This document shows, piece after piece, positions 21,085-31,599 of a DNA stretch of 64,000 bases. The stretch comes from an uncultured Lentisphaerota bacterium (GTDB lineage: Bacteria; Verrucomicrobiota; Lentisphaeria; Oligosphaerales; CAITYL01), in NCBI GenBank assembly GCA_903921725.1, contig CAIXRA010000025.1, positions 1 through 64,000 of the forward strand, in the 5' to 3' direction. The notes under the pieces were generated by a model that worked only from the letters and a program-made list of their open reading frames with translations, did not search any database and had not been told where the DNA came from. A program made the position numbers and the translations under genes. The stretch's first letter is position 1. Each line of letters begins with the position of its first letter.

Positions 21085-23601
21085 CTACGGTTCCAGGCTC
21101 TCGCGGAGCTGCTGGACAATTGCTTCCGGATTGGTCTCATTCAGAAGGCGTTCACGGAACGCGGGATCCATGATTTTCCGGGCCAGCGCCGAGAAAACCT
21201 TCATGAATCCGTTGCCGTTCTCCTCCTCGCGCACGGCGAGCAGCAGCACCATCCGCACCGGCTGGCCGTCGGCGGCCTTCCAGTCCACCGGTTTTTTCAG
21301 TTTCAGGACGGCGAGGGAGTTGGCCGTGACTGCCGCGGACTTGCAGTGCGGGACCGCAAAGCCGAACCCGACGCCGGAGGGGCAGGCGTCCTCGCGCAGC
21401 CAGACGGCCTCCTCCAGGCGGTCCATGTCCGGGGTGCGTCCGGCGAGCCACAGCCGGTCGGCCAGTTCCTTGATCGCCTCGGCCCGCGTCCGCGCCAGCG
21501 GTTCCAGCACCACCAGGTCGGCCTGCAGCAGGCCGCCGGAGACTGCGGCGGCCGCCATGGCCGTGCCCAGCAGCGCCTTCACCTCATCCGTCTCCGTCTT
21601 CGCCTCCGCGGCCGCCAGGAAGGCGTCGCATTCGGCGGAGTGCAGCCGGTTCACAGCCGCCTTCATGCCGGGGATTGCCGGCGGTGCCAGGCTGATCTCG
21701 TCCAGCCGCAGTCCGAGCAGCAGCGGCGCGTACTTCTCACGCCCGGCCATTTCACCGCACATGCCGATCCAGCGTTTGGCGGCGTGCGCGTCCTCCACAA
21801 TTTTACGCAGAAACCGCAGGAAGGCCGGATGCAGCGGATTGGCCAGTTCTGACACCGCCGGGTTTCCGCGGTCCGCGGCGAAGAAATATTGCGCCAGGTC
21901 GTTCGTGCCAATGCTGAAGAAGGAGACCTCCTTCGCGAGCTGCGCGATGGCGAACGCCGCCGACGGCACCTCCAGCATCATGCCGACGCCGACCGCCGCC
22001 TCGTGCGCGACCCCCTCCGCCTCCAGTTCACGCCGGGCCTCCTCCAGCAGCGCCTTCAGCATGCGGATCTCGACCACCTGGCTGACCATCGGGAACATGA
22101 TCCGCACGTTGCCGCCGACCGCCGCGCGCAGGATCGCCCGCATCTGCTCCTTCACCAGCAGCGCCTGCGCCGGATAGAAGCGCGGCGCGCGGTAGCCGAG
22201 GAACGGATTATCCTCCTTCGGAAAATAGAGATACGCCAGCGGCTTGTCCCCGCCGATGTCGAGCGTGCGGAAGATTACCGGCCGTCCGGCGGCAGCCACC
22301 ACCGCGCGGCGGTACTCCGCGTACTGTTCCGCCTCCGCCGGCGCCGAGGTGCGGTCAAGAAAGAGCATTTCCGTGCGGAACAGGCCGATCCCTTCCGCAC
22401 CTTTCGCAAACGCCACCTCCGCCTCCTCCGCGGTCGAGACGTTCGCCGCCGCCTCGATGCGCCGGCCGTCCCCCGTCGCGCACGGCCGGTTCATGTACGG
22501 CGCCAGGCGGTTGTGCCGCAGCGCCTCGCGGTGCAGTTCCAGGTCGTAGAAGCGCCGCGCCGCGGGCGGCGGATCGGGAATCACCAGCCCGCGCCGGGCG
22601 TCCACGATCACCGATGCGCCGGCCTTCACCGCGTTATGAATGTCGAGCACCCCGGTCACGCACGGCACGCCGAAGGCCCGCGCCAGGATTACCGTGTGCG
22701 AGGTCGTGCCGCCCTCGCTGAGCACCAGCCCCCGCAGCAGCTTCCGGTCGAGCGCCAGGAATTCCGAAGGGGTCAGCACCTCCGCCGCCACCACCGCCGG
22801 CACCGTCAGCCGCGTCCCGTCCGGCACCCCCGCGCCTCCGCACAGCCGGCGCAGAATCTGCCCGGCCACGTCCCGGATGTCCAGCACCCGTTCATGAAGG
22901 TAATGACTTTCCGAGGCCAGCAGCGCGTCGGCATAGCTCCGCGCCACCTCCAGCAGCGCCGCGGCCGCCGTGCGCCCCTGCTCGCAGATGATCCCGCGCG
23001 TCTTCTCCACAAATTCCGGATCCTGCGCCACAGCCAGGTGCGCCTTCAGGATCTCGCGCTCCGTGGCGTTCCGCCCGGCTTTAAGGCGCGACTCAAGATC
23101 GCCCGCCACCGCCTCGAACGCCTTGGTCAGCGCCGCGCACTCCGCCGTCGCATCCTCCGCGGACTCCGCAAGACCGAAAGGCAGCTCCAGCGTCCCCGCA
23201 ATCACAGCCGGCGCCTCCGCCAGCCCCGGACTGACCGGCGTGCCGCGGTGGACCTCCGCACCGCTCTGGAGGAGCATCCGCGGTACGAACCGTCCGGCGA
23301 CGGTCTTCACCTCCGGCAGCGGTTCGTCGCAACCCGGGAACTCCTCGTGCAGGAATTTCTCCATGACGGACATCGCCGCGCGCTCGTCGTCCCCCTCCGT
23401 GATCAGGACCGCCGGGTCGTTGAACCGGAAATCCGCCGCCACCAGGGAGAGCACGCTCTTTGCGTTCGCCGCGCGCCCGTTCCGCCCGTTGTGCAGGCTC
23501 ACGAAGCAGCGGAAGCGGTCGGCCGCCTCCCGTAGCGCCGCCGCCGGCCGCGCATGCAGTCCGTTCTTCAACGGAAACACAAACTGGTAGTCCAACGCCA
23601 T
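21085..23601 (-). CDS. Multiphosphoryl transfer protein: HPr - enzyme I - EIIA fusion
   Basis: The 838-residue fusion carries three phosphotransferase modules in order. HPr is residues 1-90 with KNGLHARPA and phospho-His H16. Enzyme I is about 120-670 with the phospho-His loop GGTTSHTVILAR (H302) and PEP-binding blocks FRTEMLF and IGTNDLAQYF. An EIIA of the fructose/nitrogen type is about 685-838 with GFAVPHCK (H752). Start ATG 23601 has GGGAGGG upstream. Phosphate would pass from PEP through EI and HPr to EIIA within one chain. No sugar permease (EIIBC) is nearby, so a regulatory PTS is likely, though a distant permease cannot be excluded. Confidence 0.92.
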   Translation of the reverse strand: MALDYQFVFPLKNGLHARPAAALREAADRFRCFVSLHNGRNGRAANAKSVLSLVAADFRFNDPAVLITEGDDERAAMSVMEKFLHEEFPGCDEPLPEVKTVAGRFVPRMLLQSGAEVHRGTPVSPGLAEAPAVIAGTLELPFGLAESAEDATAECAALTKAFEAVAGDLESRLKAGRNATEREILKAHLAVAQDPEFVEKTRGIICEQGRTAAAALLEVARSYADALLASESHYLHERVLDIRDVAGQILRRLCGGAGVPDGTRLTVPAVVAAEVLTPSEFLALDRKLLRGLVLSEGGTTSHTVILARAFGVPCVTGVLDIHNAVKAGASVIVDARRGLVIPDPPPAARRFYDLELHREALRHNRLAPYMNRPCATGDGRRIEAAANVSTAEEAEVAFAKGAEGIGLFRTEMLFLDRTSAPAEAEQYAEYRRAVVAAAGRPVIFRTLDIGGDKPLAYLYFPKEDNPFLGYRAPRFYPAQALLVKEQMRAILRAAVGGNVRIMFPMVSQVVEIRMLKALLEEARRELEAEGVAHEAAVGVGMMLEVPSAAFAIAQLAKEVSFFSIGTNDLAQYFFAADRGNPAVSELANPLHPAFLRFLRKIVEDAHAAKRWIGMCGEMAGREKYAPLLLGLRLDEISLAPPAIPGMKAAVNRLHSAECDAFLAAAEAKTETDEVKALLGTAMAAAAVSGGLLQADLVVLEPLARTRAEAIKELADRLWLAGRTPDMDRLEEAVWLREDACPSGVGFGFAVPHCKSAAVTANSLAVLKLKKPVDWKAADGQPVRMVLLLAVREEENGNGFMKVFSALARKIMDPAFRERLLNETNPEAIVQQLRESLEP

Positions 23602-23653
23602 CGTCCGCCCTCCCCGGAAAACAGAGGTTCAATTCAGCCCGCCACGGCCGGAT

Positions 23654-25069
<1,416 letters not shown>

Positions 25070-25294
25070 TTATCCCGCCGCACGCCCCTGACAAGCCGGC
25101 GCGGGCAAGCCGGGAAAATTCAGCGCCCACACCCCGGATGCGGTTCCCGGGACGGAATTGGGGTTGGGGCTCCACAGGTTCCGTTGTTCCATCATACAGC
25201 ATTGGGGTTGCCCCCCTTTTTTCCCATTTTTCCGTCATTCCGTCTTCCGTCCATGCCCGGATGTATATTGACAATGTAGCCGGAGGACCACCGC

Positions 25295-26578
25295 ATGAAT
25301 CCCGTCATCAGCCAGCTTTTGGAACCGGGCCGCCGCACACTGGCGGCCATCGTCTTCACCGATGTCGCGAGCTTCAGCGCCCGCATGCAGGAAGCCGAGG
25401 AGGCGACACTCGCCCTCGTCCGGCGCGACCTGTCCGCCATCTCCAGTCTCAGTACGGGATTCGACGGCAAGGTGCTGAAAAACACGGGCGACGGGCTTCT
25501 GATCTATTTCGAGAGCGCCGTGCAGGCGGTGGCCTGCGCCCTCAAGGTGCAGCAGGAGCTGGCGGAGAAAGGCAAGACGCTCCCGCCCGAAGAACGGCTC
25601 CTCCACCGCATCGGCATCCATCTGGGTGACGTGTTTGTGACGGAGACCGACGTGATGGGCGACGGCGTCAACATCGCGGCGCGCCTGCAGACGGAGGCCG
25701 AACCCGGCGGCATCTGCATTTCGCAGACCGTGTTCGATGTCGTCAAGAACCGCCTGGCCCTGCAGACCGTTTATCTCGGACCGCGCGAGCTGAAGAACAT
25801 CCGCGACGCCGTGCCGGTCTACCAAGTGCTGGTGAACGCGCAGCAGGCCGGCGCGGCCCCCGGAATCTCAACGACCGTCCTGCGCCGGCGCCGCATTTCC
25901 CCGATGCTGTGGGCGGGCGCTGGTGCGGCGGCGGTTTTCCTGGTGCTGGGCGTGGTTCTGCTTCATGGCCGCCAAAAGCCGTCGGCGAAACCGGAAACGA
26001 CCGCCGTCACCGCCAGCCAGCCACCGGCCGTCCCGACGGCGCCCAAGGTTCCGGAAACACCCGACACGGGAAGCGACAAGCTCATGTGGCCACCCGCCCT
26101 TCCTGAACCCGGCGGCACCGGTGCGGCGCGCATGGATCCAGCCACACTGAAAACGGTGGACGATGCCCGCCTGTATTACCTACAGACTCGCCGCTATTCG
26201 GGCATGATGCGCTGGCTGGAGCAGCACAACCAGGGCAACACGCCGACCTACACCAACTTCAGCCTGCTCGCCGAAGGAAAGGCGCAGCTCCAGGCGCGCC
26301 TGGCCGTAAGCTCGCGCGAAAAACCGTGGGCGGTCGGTAGCGCACTCTCCGCCTGGAAGGAACCCGATGGCGCCATCTGCGTTACCGGCAAGGGCGGTGA
26401 GCAGAAATTCCTGATGGACCTGCTGCCGCTGGATTTCTTCTGCGCCATGCTTGCCGGAGCCGTGCGTGACGAAAACATCCGTTCCGACGAACTCCTGCCG
26501 AAGCTGCATGCGCTGCAAAAAGCGCTCACCGATGAATTCCAGGCCGCCGGCCTGGGCCCGCCGCCCTCGCTGCTTTGA
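25295..26578 (+). CDS. Class III adenylate cyclase with membrane anchor and extracytoplasmic domain
   Basis: ATG 25295 follows GGAGG. Residues 15-175 are a class III cyclase domain: metal ligand D23 in FTDVASFS, KNTGDG with K62 and second metal ligand D66, and DVMGDGVNIAARL with the transition-state Asn and Arg. Lys and Asp at the base-recognition sites favour ATP over GTP. A membrane segment (about 206-226) follows, then a Pro/Thr-rich linker and a C-terminal domain (about 285-427) without a recognised family. The order, catalytic domain first and then membrane and outside domain, suggests an outside signal controls cAMP. A possible partner is the cAMP-binding-domain kinase at 28970. Confidence 0.9.
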   Translation: MNPVISQLLEPGRRTLAAIVFTDVASFSARMQEAEEATLALVRRDLSAISSLSTGFDGKVLKNTGDGLLIYFESAVQAVACALKVQQELAEKGKTLPPEERLLHRIGIHLGDVFVTETDVMGDGVNIAARLQTEAEPGGICISQTVFDVVKNRLALQTVYLGPRELKNIRDAVPVYQVLVNAQQAGAAPGISTTVLRRRRISPMLWAGAGAAAVFLVLGVVLLHGRQKPSAKPETTAVTASQPPAVPTAPKVPETPDTGSDKLMWPPALPEPGGTGAARMDPATLKTVDDARLYYLQTRRYSGMMRWLEQHNQGNTPTYTNFSLLAEGKAQLQARLAVSSREKPWAVGSALSAWKEPDGAICVTGKGGEQKFLMDLLPLDFFCAMLAGAVRDENIRSDELLPKLHALQKALTDEFQAAGLGPPPSLL

Positions 26579-26599
26579 GCGGGTTCAACGCCGGGCGCA

Positions 26600-27715
26600 T
26601 CACGGAAGCAGGGCCAGCTCCATGGCGAGGAGCGCACAGGCGGTGGTCAGCTCGGGGCGAGTCTCCCACCAGTTGGCGGAGGCGTGTGTCCAGCCGCCGT
26701 CGCCGGACTGCCTCCGGAGCAGTTCATTCAACAGTCGCCGCCGCCAGTCCGCCATGCGTGTGCCGGGGGCGGACGCCTCGACGCCGCGGCGTTCGCAGGC
26801 CCGGAATGCCTGCGCCATCGTGAACGTGTAGGCATAGTAGCCGGCCTCGCCGGAACCGGGATTCGCGGCAAGACTTCCCTCGCGTCCGAACCAGCCGAGC
26901 ACGGCGCTGACGCGCGGATCTCCGGCCTTTGCGCCGGCGTAGAGCAGGCTTTTCAATTCCGCGGCGGCGCGGAGTCCGTCGCGCGGCGGTTTTCCACCCT
27001 CCGGGGCTGCTGCCGGCGTTTCGAAGGTATCGGCGGCGGGAAGTCCGCGCGCGACAAACCGGAGCGCGGCGGCATAGGCGGTCGCGGCGGCGGGTCGACG
27101 CGCTTCCAGACCGTCGGTGAGATAGAGCGTTTCCAGCACGTATGCGGTGGTGGTCAGGTCGGGCGGGGAATCCGGTGCCGGACGGAATCCGCCGTACGCC
27201 GGATCCGACTCCGGCACGTCCAGGCATTGCGCGGCGAAGAGTCGCCTGCGCACGCCGCGGAGAAACTCGCCGTCCTCCCCGAGCTGCAGCCGGATGACGG
27301 CCCAGCTACCGGCGGCGAGGTTGAGCGTGGGGTACGGCGCCTGTCCGCTCCGACGTTCTCCGGCGGCATCGGGCGCGGCTGCCGGTTCGGCGAGCGCTCG
27401 CCGGAGCCAGCGTGCGGCGCGTTCGGCGGCGGCGGCGGATTCCGGAGTGGCCAGTCCCTCCGGCGCATTCAGCAGCGCAAGGGCCGCCAGTCCGGTAAGC
27501 GCCGGATGCCGCGCCCACGAACCGTCCGGAAGCTGTTCCTTCAGAAGGAATTGTAACCCACGTCGAATGGCGCCACGGCTTTCCTGCGCCACCGATTCAT
27601 CGACGGCGGAGCCGCAGAGGCCGGTCGGCGCGGGCTCAGCGGGGAAGGCCGCGGGGGACAGCCATCCGGCGGTGATCAGGAGCCATGCCGGAAGAAGGTT
27701 GTGCGCGATTCGCAT
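26600..27715 (-). CDS. Secreted squalene-cyclase-like repeat protein
   Basis: I choose ATG 27715, where a signal peptide begins (MRIAHNLLPAWLLITAGWL, cleavage after FPA); the longer frame upstream is not coding. The 371-residue product contains several alpha-alpha repeats of the prenyltransferase/squalene-cyclase type (LQFLLKEQLPDGSWARHP, SGDGGWTHASANWWETR). No cyclase DxDD motif is seen, so an enzyme is unlikely. It resembles the protein at 44618-45625 in the Bat-like operon and could be an interaction scaffold in the periplasm. It ends 21 bp after the cyclase gene on the opposite strand. Confidence 0.78.
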   Translation of the reverse strand: MRIAHNLLPAWLLITAGWLSPAAFPAEPAPTGLCGSAVDESVAQESRGAIRRGLQFLLKEQLPDGSWARHPALTGLAALALLNAPEGLATPESAAAAERAARWLRRALAEPAAAPDAAGERRSGQAPYPTLNLAAGSWAVIRLQLGEDGEFLRGVRRRLFAAQCLDVPESDPAYGGFRPAPDSPPDLTTTAYVLETLYLTDGLEARRPAAATAYAAALRFVARGLPAADTFETPAAAPEGGKPPRDGLRAAAELKSLLYAGAKAGDPRVSAVLGWFGREGSLAANPGSGEAGYYAYTFTMAQAFRACERRGVEASAPGTRMADWRRRLLNELLRRQSGDGGWTHASANWWETRPELTTACALLAMELALLP

Positions 27716-27761
27716 GCGTGTCGTCCTCCTCCGCAAGAACCTGTTGCCGTTGATCTTCCGA

Positions 27762-28502
27762 TTACCCGATCCTGGCCGAAAGGCGCGCGAGGCCGCGGAG
27801 CGTGAAATGCGGCGGCGCGGCCATGAGGTTGGGGATGTTGGAGAGGAAATACGGCGCGTCGCCGCCGGTGACGATGACGGGGCACTCGGCGGCCTCCAGT
27901 TCGGCCCGGGTGTTGTCGATGATGAACTGCACGGCGCCGATGATGCCCAGATCAACCCCGGCCAGGATCGCCTCCTCCGTATTGGTGCCGAGCGCGGGCG
28001 GGCATTCATCGAGGAGTTTCACTTCCGGAAGCTGGGCGGTGTGCTCGTGGAGGGCGAGGCGCAGCATGTGCCGGCCGGGCATGATGGTTCCGCCGCGGAG
28101 GACCTTGTCCCCATCCACGGCGATGGTCGAGATCGCCGTGCCGCAGTCGATGACCAGGAAAGGCGGACGGAGCATCTCGAGCGCGGCGATCGCGTTCGCC
28201 AGCCGGTCCGCGCCGATGGTTTCCATGGTAATCCGGCCGAGGTCGAACTCCTTGATCTGCGCGGCGTCCAGAAACGTCAGGCTGCGGTCGGGCCAGCGCT
28301 CGCGGAGGCAAGCGGAGGCGTGGGGGACGACGCAGGCGCAGAGGACGGGGAGCTGCGGCAGGTCGTACAGCAGCCCGGTCTTGGTTTCCGCCTCCAGGAA
28401 GGCGCGGGTTTCGAGGCGCTGGACCGTGCCGAGCTGCCCGTTCGTGCAACGCGACATCTGGGTGTGGGTGTTACCGATATTGAGAACGATTCCGTCTTTC
28501 AT
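27762..28502 (-). CDS. coaX: Type III pantothenate kinase
   Basis: CoaX catalyses the first step of coenzyme A synthesis. I choose the start at 28502, because GGAAAG lies six bases upstream; ATG 28508 is also possible. The 246-residue product has the ASKHA nucleotide motif LNIGNTHTQ (about 6-14), DCGTAIST (about 118) and GADRLANAIAA. The usual GG-GPG phosphate loop is partly changed. It overlaps no other gene and is divergent from the YkgJ-like gene. Confidence 0.88.
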   Translation of the reverse strand: MKDGIVLNIGNTHTQMSRCTNGQLGTVQRLETRAFLEAETKTGLLYDLPQLPVLCACVVPHASACLRERWPDRSLTFLDAAQIKEFDLGRITMETIGADRLANAIAALEMLRPPFLVIDCGTAISTIAVDGDKVLRGGTIMPGRHMLRLALHEHTAQLPEVKLLDECPPALGTNTEEAILAGVDLGIIGAVQFIIDNTRAELEAAECPVIVTGGDAPYFLSNIPNLMAAPPHFTLRGLARLSARIG

Positions 28503-28610
28503 GGCCATCTTTCCATGTCCCTCCGGTCGGCGCAAAGCCGATGATGCGACTATAGTATACCCCACAGAGCAGAAAATGCCGAAAGGCCGCCGCATGCCAG
28601 AGGCCGTGAA

Positions 28611-28970
28611 ATGCAACCCATGAGCGCGGAACCGACAACCTTTGCCTGCCGCCAATGCGGCAACTGCTGCCGATGGCCGGGGGAGGTGCGCGTCTCGCCG
28701 GAGGAAATCCGGGCCGCCGCCGGGCGGCTGGGGCTGACGGAGGAGGCGTTCATTGCAAGGCACACGCAGGTGACGCGCGACCGCCAGGGACTGACCCTCG
28801 TCGAGGATGCCGGCGGCGCATGCCGCTTCCTAACTCCCGAAAACCGCTGCGCCATCCAGTCCGCAAAACCGCGCCAGTGCCGGGAATTCCCGCACCAATG
28901 GCGCGCGCCGGAGCACGAACACCTCTGCGCCGGACTCCGCGAACCGCACTCCGGGAAGGAACCCGCCTGA
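28611..28970 (+). CDS. YkgJ-family cysteine-cluster protein
   Basis: The 119-residue protein has CRQCGNCC near the N-terminus (about 13-20), then CRFL, CAIQ, CREFP and a late Cys (LCAGL). This is the CxxCGNCC...C...C pattern of YkgJ proteins, which probably bind iron or zinc. In-frame ATGs are at 28611 and 28620. The stop overlaps the ATG of the following kinase gene (ATGA at 28967-28972), so the two are coupled. Substrate unknown. Confidence 0.82.
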   Translation: MQPMSAEPTTFACRQCGNCCRWPGEVRVSPEEIRAAAGRLGLTEEAFIARHTQVTRDRQGLTLVEDAGGACRFLTPENRCAIQSAKPRQCREFPHQWRAPEHEHLCAGLREPHSGKEPA

Positions 28971-30631
28971 TGGAACAGCTTCCGTCCTCCCAACACTCCC
29001 CGAAGCCCGGCAGCGCCACGCTGGTCACCCCGTCGGCCGCCGCCGCGGCCAGCAGCTCGCGCCTCGGACGGATCTACTCGGGTATCCGCCGCCTGACGGG
29101 AATCGCCCCCGACAACGCGGCGATTACCTCCGGAGATGGATGGCGCTACGGCGCGGCGCGGGAAATCAACCGCGGCGGCATGGGCACCATCTACCGCGTG
29201 CGGGACCTGTCGCTGGAGCGCGATCTGGCGCTGAAGGCCGCCCTCGGCGCCGTCGCGCGAGACCCCGCCCACGCCGCCGCCTTCATCCGCGAAGCCCGTA
29301 TCACCGCGCGCCTCGAACACCCCAATATCGTCCCCGTCCACGATTTCGGACAGACGCCGGACGGCGCCTGGTACTACACCATGAAGCTGGTGGACGGCGA
29401 GCCGATGACGCGCATCCTTTCCCGCCTCCTGGCCGGAAACATCGAGACCGCCCAGAAGTTCGACAGCTACCAGCGGCTCCTCATCTTCCACAAGGTCTGC
29501 AGCGCCATCGCCTTCGCCCATGCCCACGGCGTCATCCACCGCGACATCAAGCCGGAGAACATCATGGTCGGCGCCTTCGGTGAAGTGCTGCTCATGGACT
29601 GGGGGCTGGCCAAGCGCGTTGACGGTAATGCGGAGGCGGAACTAGCCATGGTGGAGGGCCGCGAGCCGCCGGAAGCCCCCCTCGCCACCTACGCAGGCTT
29701 CATCAAGGGAACACCCTCCTACATGTCGCCGGAACAGGCCCAGGGACGGAACAGCGAGGTGGACCGGCAGACCGACATCTTCCTCCTCGGCGCCACGCTC
29801 TACCATTTCATGACCCTCCATCCGCCCTACTCCGCCAACACCGCCGTGGAGGTGGTTGAAAAGGCCGCCGTAGCCGATCTCACGCCTCCGGCCCAGTGCA
29901 ATCCGCACGAACAGATTCCGGACGAAATCTGCCGCATCATCCTCCGCGCCATGGCTCCGGACAAGGCGGCCCGCTATCCGGACGTGCCTGAACTGATCGC
30001 CGATATCGACCAGTTCCTGGCCGGCCGGACCCCCGGCGTCCGCCGCATCTTCCGCGCCGGCGAGCTCCTCATGCACGAGGGTGAGCTGGGCGACGAGGGA
30101 TATCTCATCCTTTCCGGACGCGTTGAAGTCTCCCGCACAACCCCGGAAGGATTCCTCCGCCTTGGCATCGTCGGCCCCGGTGAAATCGTCGGTGAAATGG
30201 CCGCGCTCACGGCAGAGGCGCGCAGCGCCGACGTCACGGCACTGGAAGACACCGAAGCCGAGGTCATTTCCGCCGCGGCAATCCAGGCGGAAATGCGCAA
30301 AATATCCCCCTGGATGGGCAAGCTGGTCGGCTCCCTCACGGTCCGCCTCCGCCAAGCCAACGAAAAAATGCACCCGCTCCTGTTCAGCGACTGCATCATG
30401 CAGGTCGCGCGCCAGGTGCGCCTCATCCTGCCGTCCGGAATGTCCACCGAGCTTGATGTGCTGGTTGCGGAAATCGCACGAAGCCTCGCGCTGCCCTACG
30501 ACCGCGTCGCCTCCGCCATCGACCGGCTGGTGGACGCCCAGATCCTCCAGCGTCAACCCGACAATGCCATCTCGATCCGCGACCAGTCGCGCCTCCTGAT
30601 GATGGCCCGCTGGAAGGTGCATCCGCTCTGA
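28970..30631 (+). CDS. Ser/Thr protein kinase fused to a cyclic-nucleotide-binding domain and winged-helix-like tail
   Basis: The 553-residue protein starts with a Ser/Ala-rich segment, followed by a Hanks-type kinase (about 60-345): glycine loop NRGGMGTIYRV, HRDIKPEN with catalytic D192, and DWG in place of DFG, common in PVC kinases. Residues about 353-470 form a cNMP-binding beta barrel (GELLMHEGELGDEGYLILSG, PGEIVGEMAAL). The tail (about 480-553) resembles the winged helix of CRP/FNR (VLVAEIARSLALPYDRVASA, then a hairpin and IRDQSRL). No membrane segment is seen, so it is cytoplasmic. The architecture suggests cAMP-gated phosphorylation, possibly with DNA binding; the last point is inference. 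Confidence 0.85.
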   Translation: MEQLPSSQHSPKPGSATLVTPSAAAAASSSRLGRIYSGIRRLTGIAPDNAAITSGDGWRYGAAREINRGGMGTIYRVRDLSLERDLALKAALGAVARDPAHAAAFIREARITARLEHPNIVPVHDFGQTPDGAWYYTMKLVDGEPMTRILSRLLAGNIETAQKFDSYQRLLIFHKVCSAIAFAHAHGVIHRDIKPENIMVGAFGEVLLMDWGLAKRVDGNAEAELAMVEGREPPEAPLATYAGFIKGTPSYMSPEQAQGRNSEVDRQTDIFLLGATLYHFMTLHPPYSANTAVEVVEKAAVADLTPPAQCNPHEQIPDEICRIILRAMAPDKAARYPDVPELIADIDQFLAGRTPGVRRIFRAGELLMHEGELGDEGYLILSGRVEVSRTTPEGFLRLGIVGPGEIVGEMAALTAEARSADVTALEDTEAEVISAAAIQAEMRKISPWMGKLVGSLTVRLRQANEKMHPLLFSDCIMQVARQVRLILPSGMSTELDVLVAEIARSLALPYDRVASAIDRLVDAQILQRQPDNAISIRDQSRLLMMARWKVHPL

Positions 30632-30793
30632 CACGGGAATCCACCGCCCGCCGCCCGCGGCAATCCTGCGGGTACCCGTTTGCAGGGGCAAGGTCGCCAG
30701 CCGTGTGAAACTACGCCGCTGGCGTTTTCCTGTTTTTCAGGGTACACTTACCCGGAGGGATGAACAAAACGACAGAAGGAATGGAGGCGCTGT

Positions 30794-31258
30794 ATGCTGC
30801 CCTGCAAAAAAATCCTTTGCCCGACCGACTTCAGCGAGGCGTCCATCGAGGGACTCAAGGCGGCGGCGGAACTCGCGGCGCAGTTTTCGGCGGAACTGCT
30901 GCTGATTCATGTGCAGCCGCCGGTGATGAACTATGTGCCGTCGGACTGGGCCGAGACGCCGATGTTCGATGTCGCCCTGTTTGAACAGAAACAGGCGGAG
31001 GACGCCCGCGCGAAGATCGAGGAACTTTCACGGACCCGCGTGCCGGAAGCGGTTCACCGGCGCACCCTCGTGAAGCTGGGAAGCGCGGCGCGCGAAATCC
31101 TGGAAACCGCCGCCGAAGAAGAGGCGGATCTGATCGTGATCGCAACGCACGGCATGACGGGCTGGCACCGCTATCTGTACGGTTCCGTGACCCAGCGGGT
31201 CCTCCAGCATGCGCCCTGCTCCGTCCTCGTGATCCGCAGCACCGCGCCGAGAGGGTAG
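30794..31258 (+). CDS. Universal stress protein (UspA family)
   Basis: ATG 30794 follows GGAGG with 6-nt spacing. The single 154-residue Usp domain has the start block KKILCPTDFSEAS and the ATP-binding block THGMTGWHRYLYGSVTQRV followed by APCSVLVIR. ATP-binding type by sequence. It lies 163 bp after the kinase gene on the same strand but has its own ribosome site and possibly its own promoter. Its role is usually survival under starvation or oxygen stress. Confidence 0.92.
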   Translation: MLPCKKILCPTDFSEASIEGLKAAAELAAQFSAELLLIHVQPPVMNYVPSDWAETPMFDVALFEQKQAEDARAKIEELSRTRVPEAVHRRTLVKLGSAAREILETAAEEEADLIVIATHGMTGWHRYLYGSVTQRVLQHAPCSVLVIRSTAPRG

Positions 31259-31599
31259 CTGTTCAGGTCAACGGGAGGGCGGGTGTCCCGCTCGGCATGC
31301 GAAACGAAAGAACGCTCAACGCTTTTTCGCAAGCCGCCCCAACGGGGCATCACATCATAGCCTGGGGCAACGCCCCAGGAAAAAGAGGCAAAAAAGATTT
31401 CAACCCTGAAGGGGTTGCACAACAAATCAAGAACGAGCGGCATGCACGCAAAAGAACTCTCGGCGTTCAAAAGTATAGCCGGATGGACGGGAGCGTGGGC
31501 ATCCTGCCCGCCTTGACCGGGCGTCCCGCCCGGAATCCCCGTTTGTCGTGGAGGTGCCGTGGTACTGAAAGAGATCCAAATTGGAAATCCCGCCGACCG
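31259..31599. repeat. Gene-free region made of REP-like repeat blocks
   Basis: Successive short palindromes are visible: GCCCCAACGGGGC (near 31335), CCTGGGGCAACGCCCCAGG (near 31361) and CAACCCTGAAGGGGTTG (near 31401). A further block near 31486-31540 (GTGGGCATCCTGCCCGC and GGGCGTCCCGCCCGG) also occurs inverted inside the 36191-36329 element. No coding frame is supported. Such blocks are typical of dispersed REP-type elements at gene ends. Confidence 0.7.
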
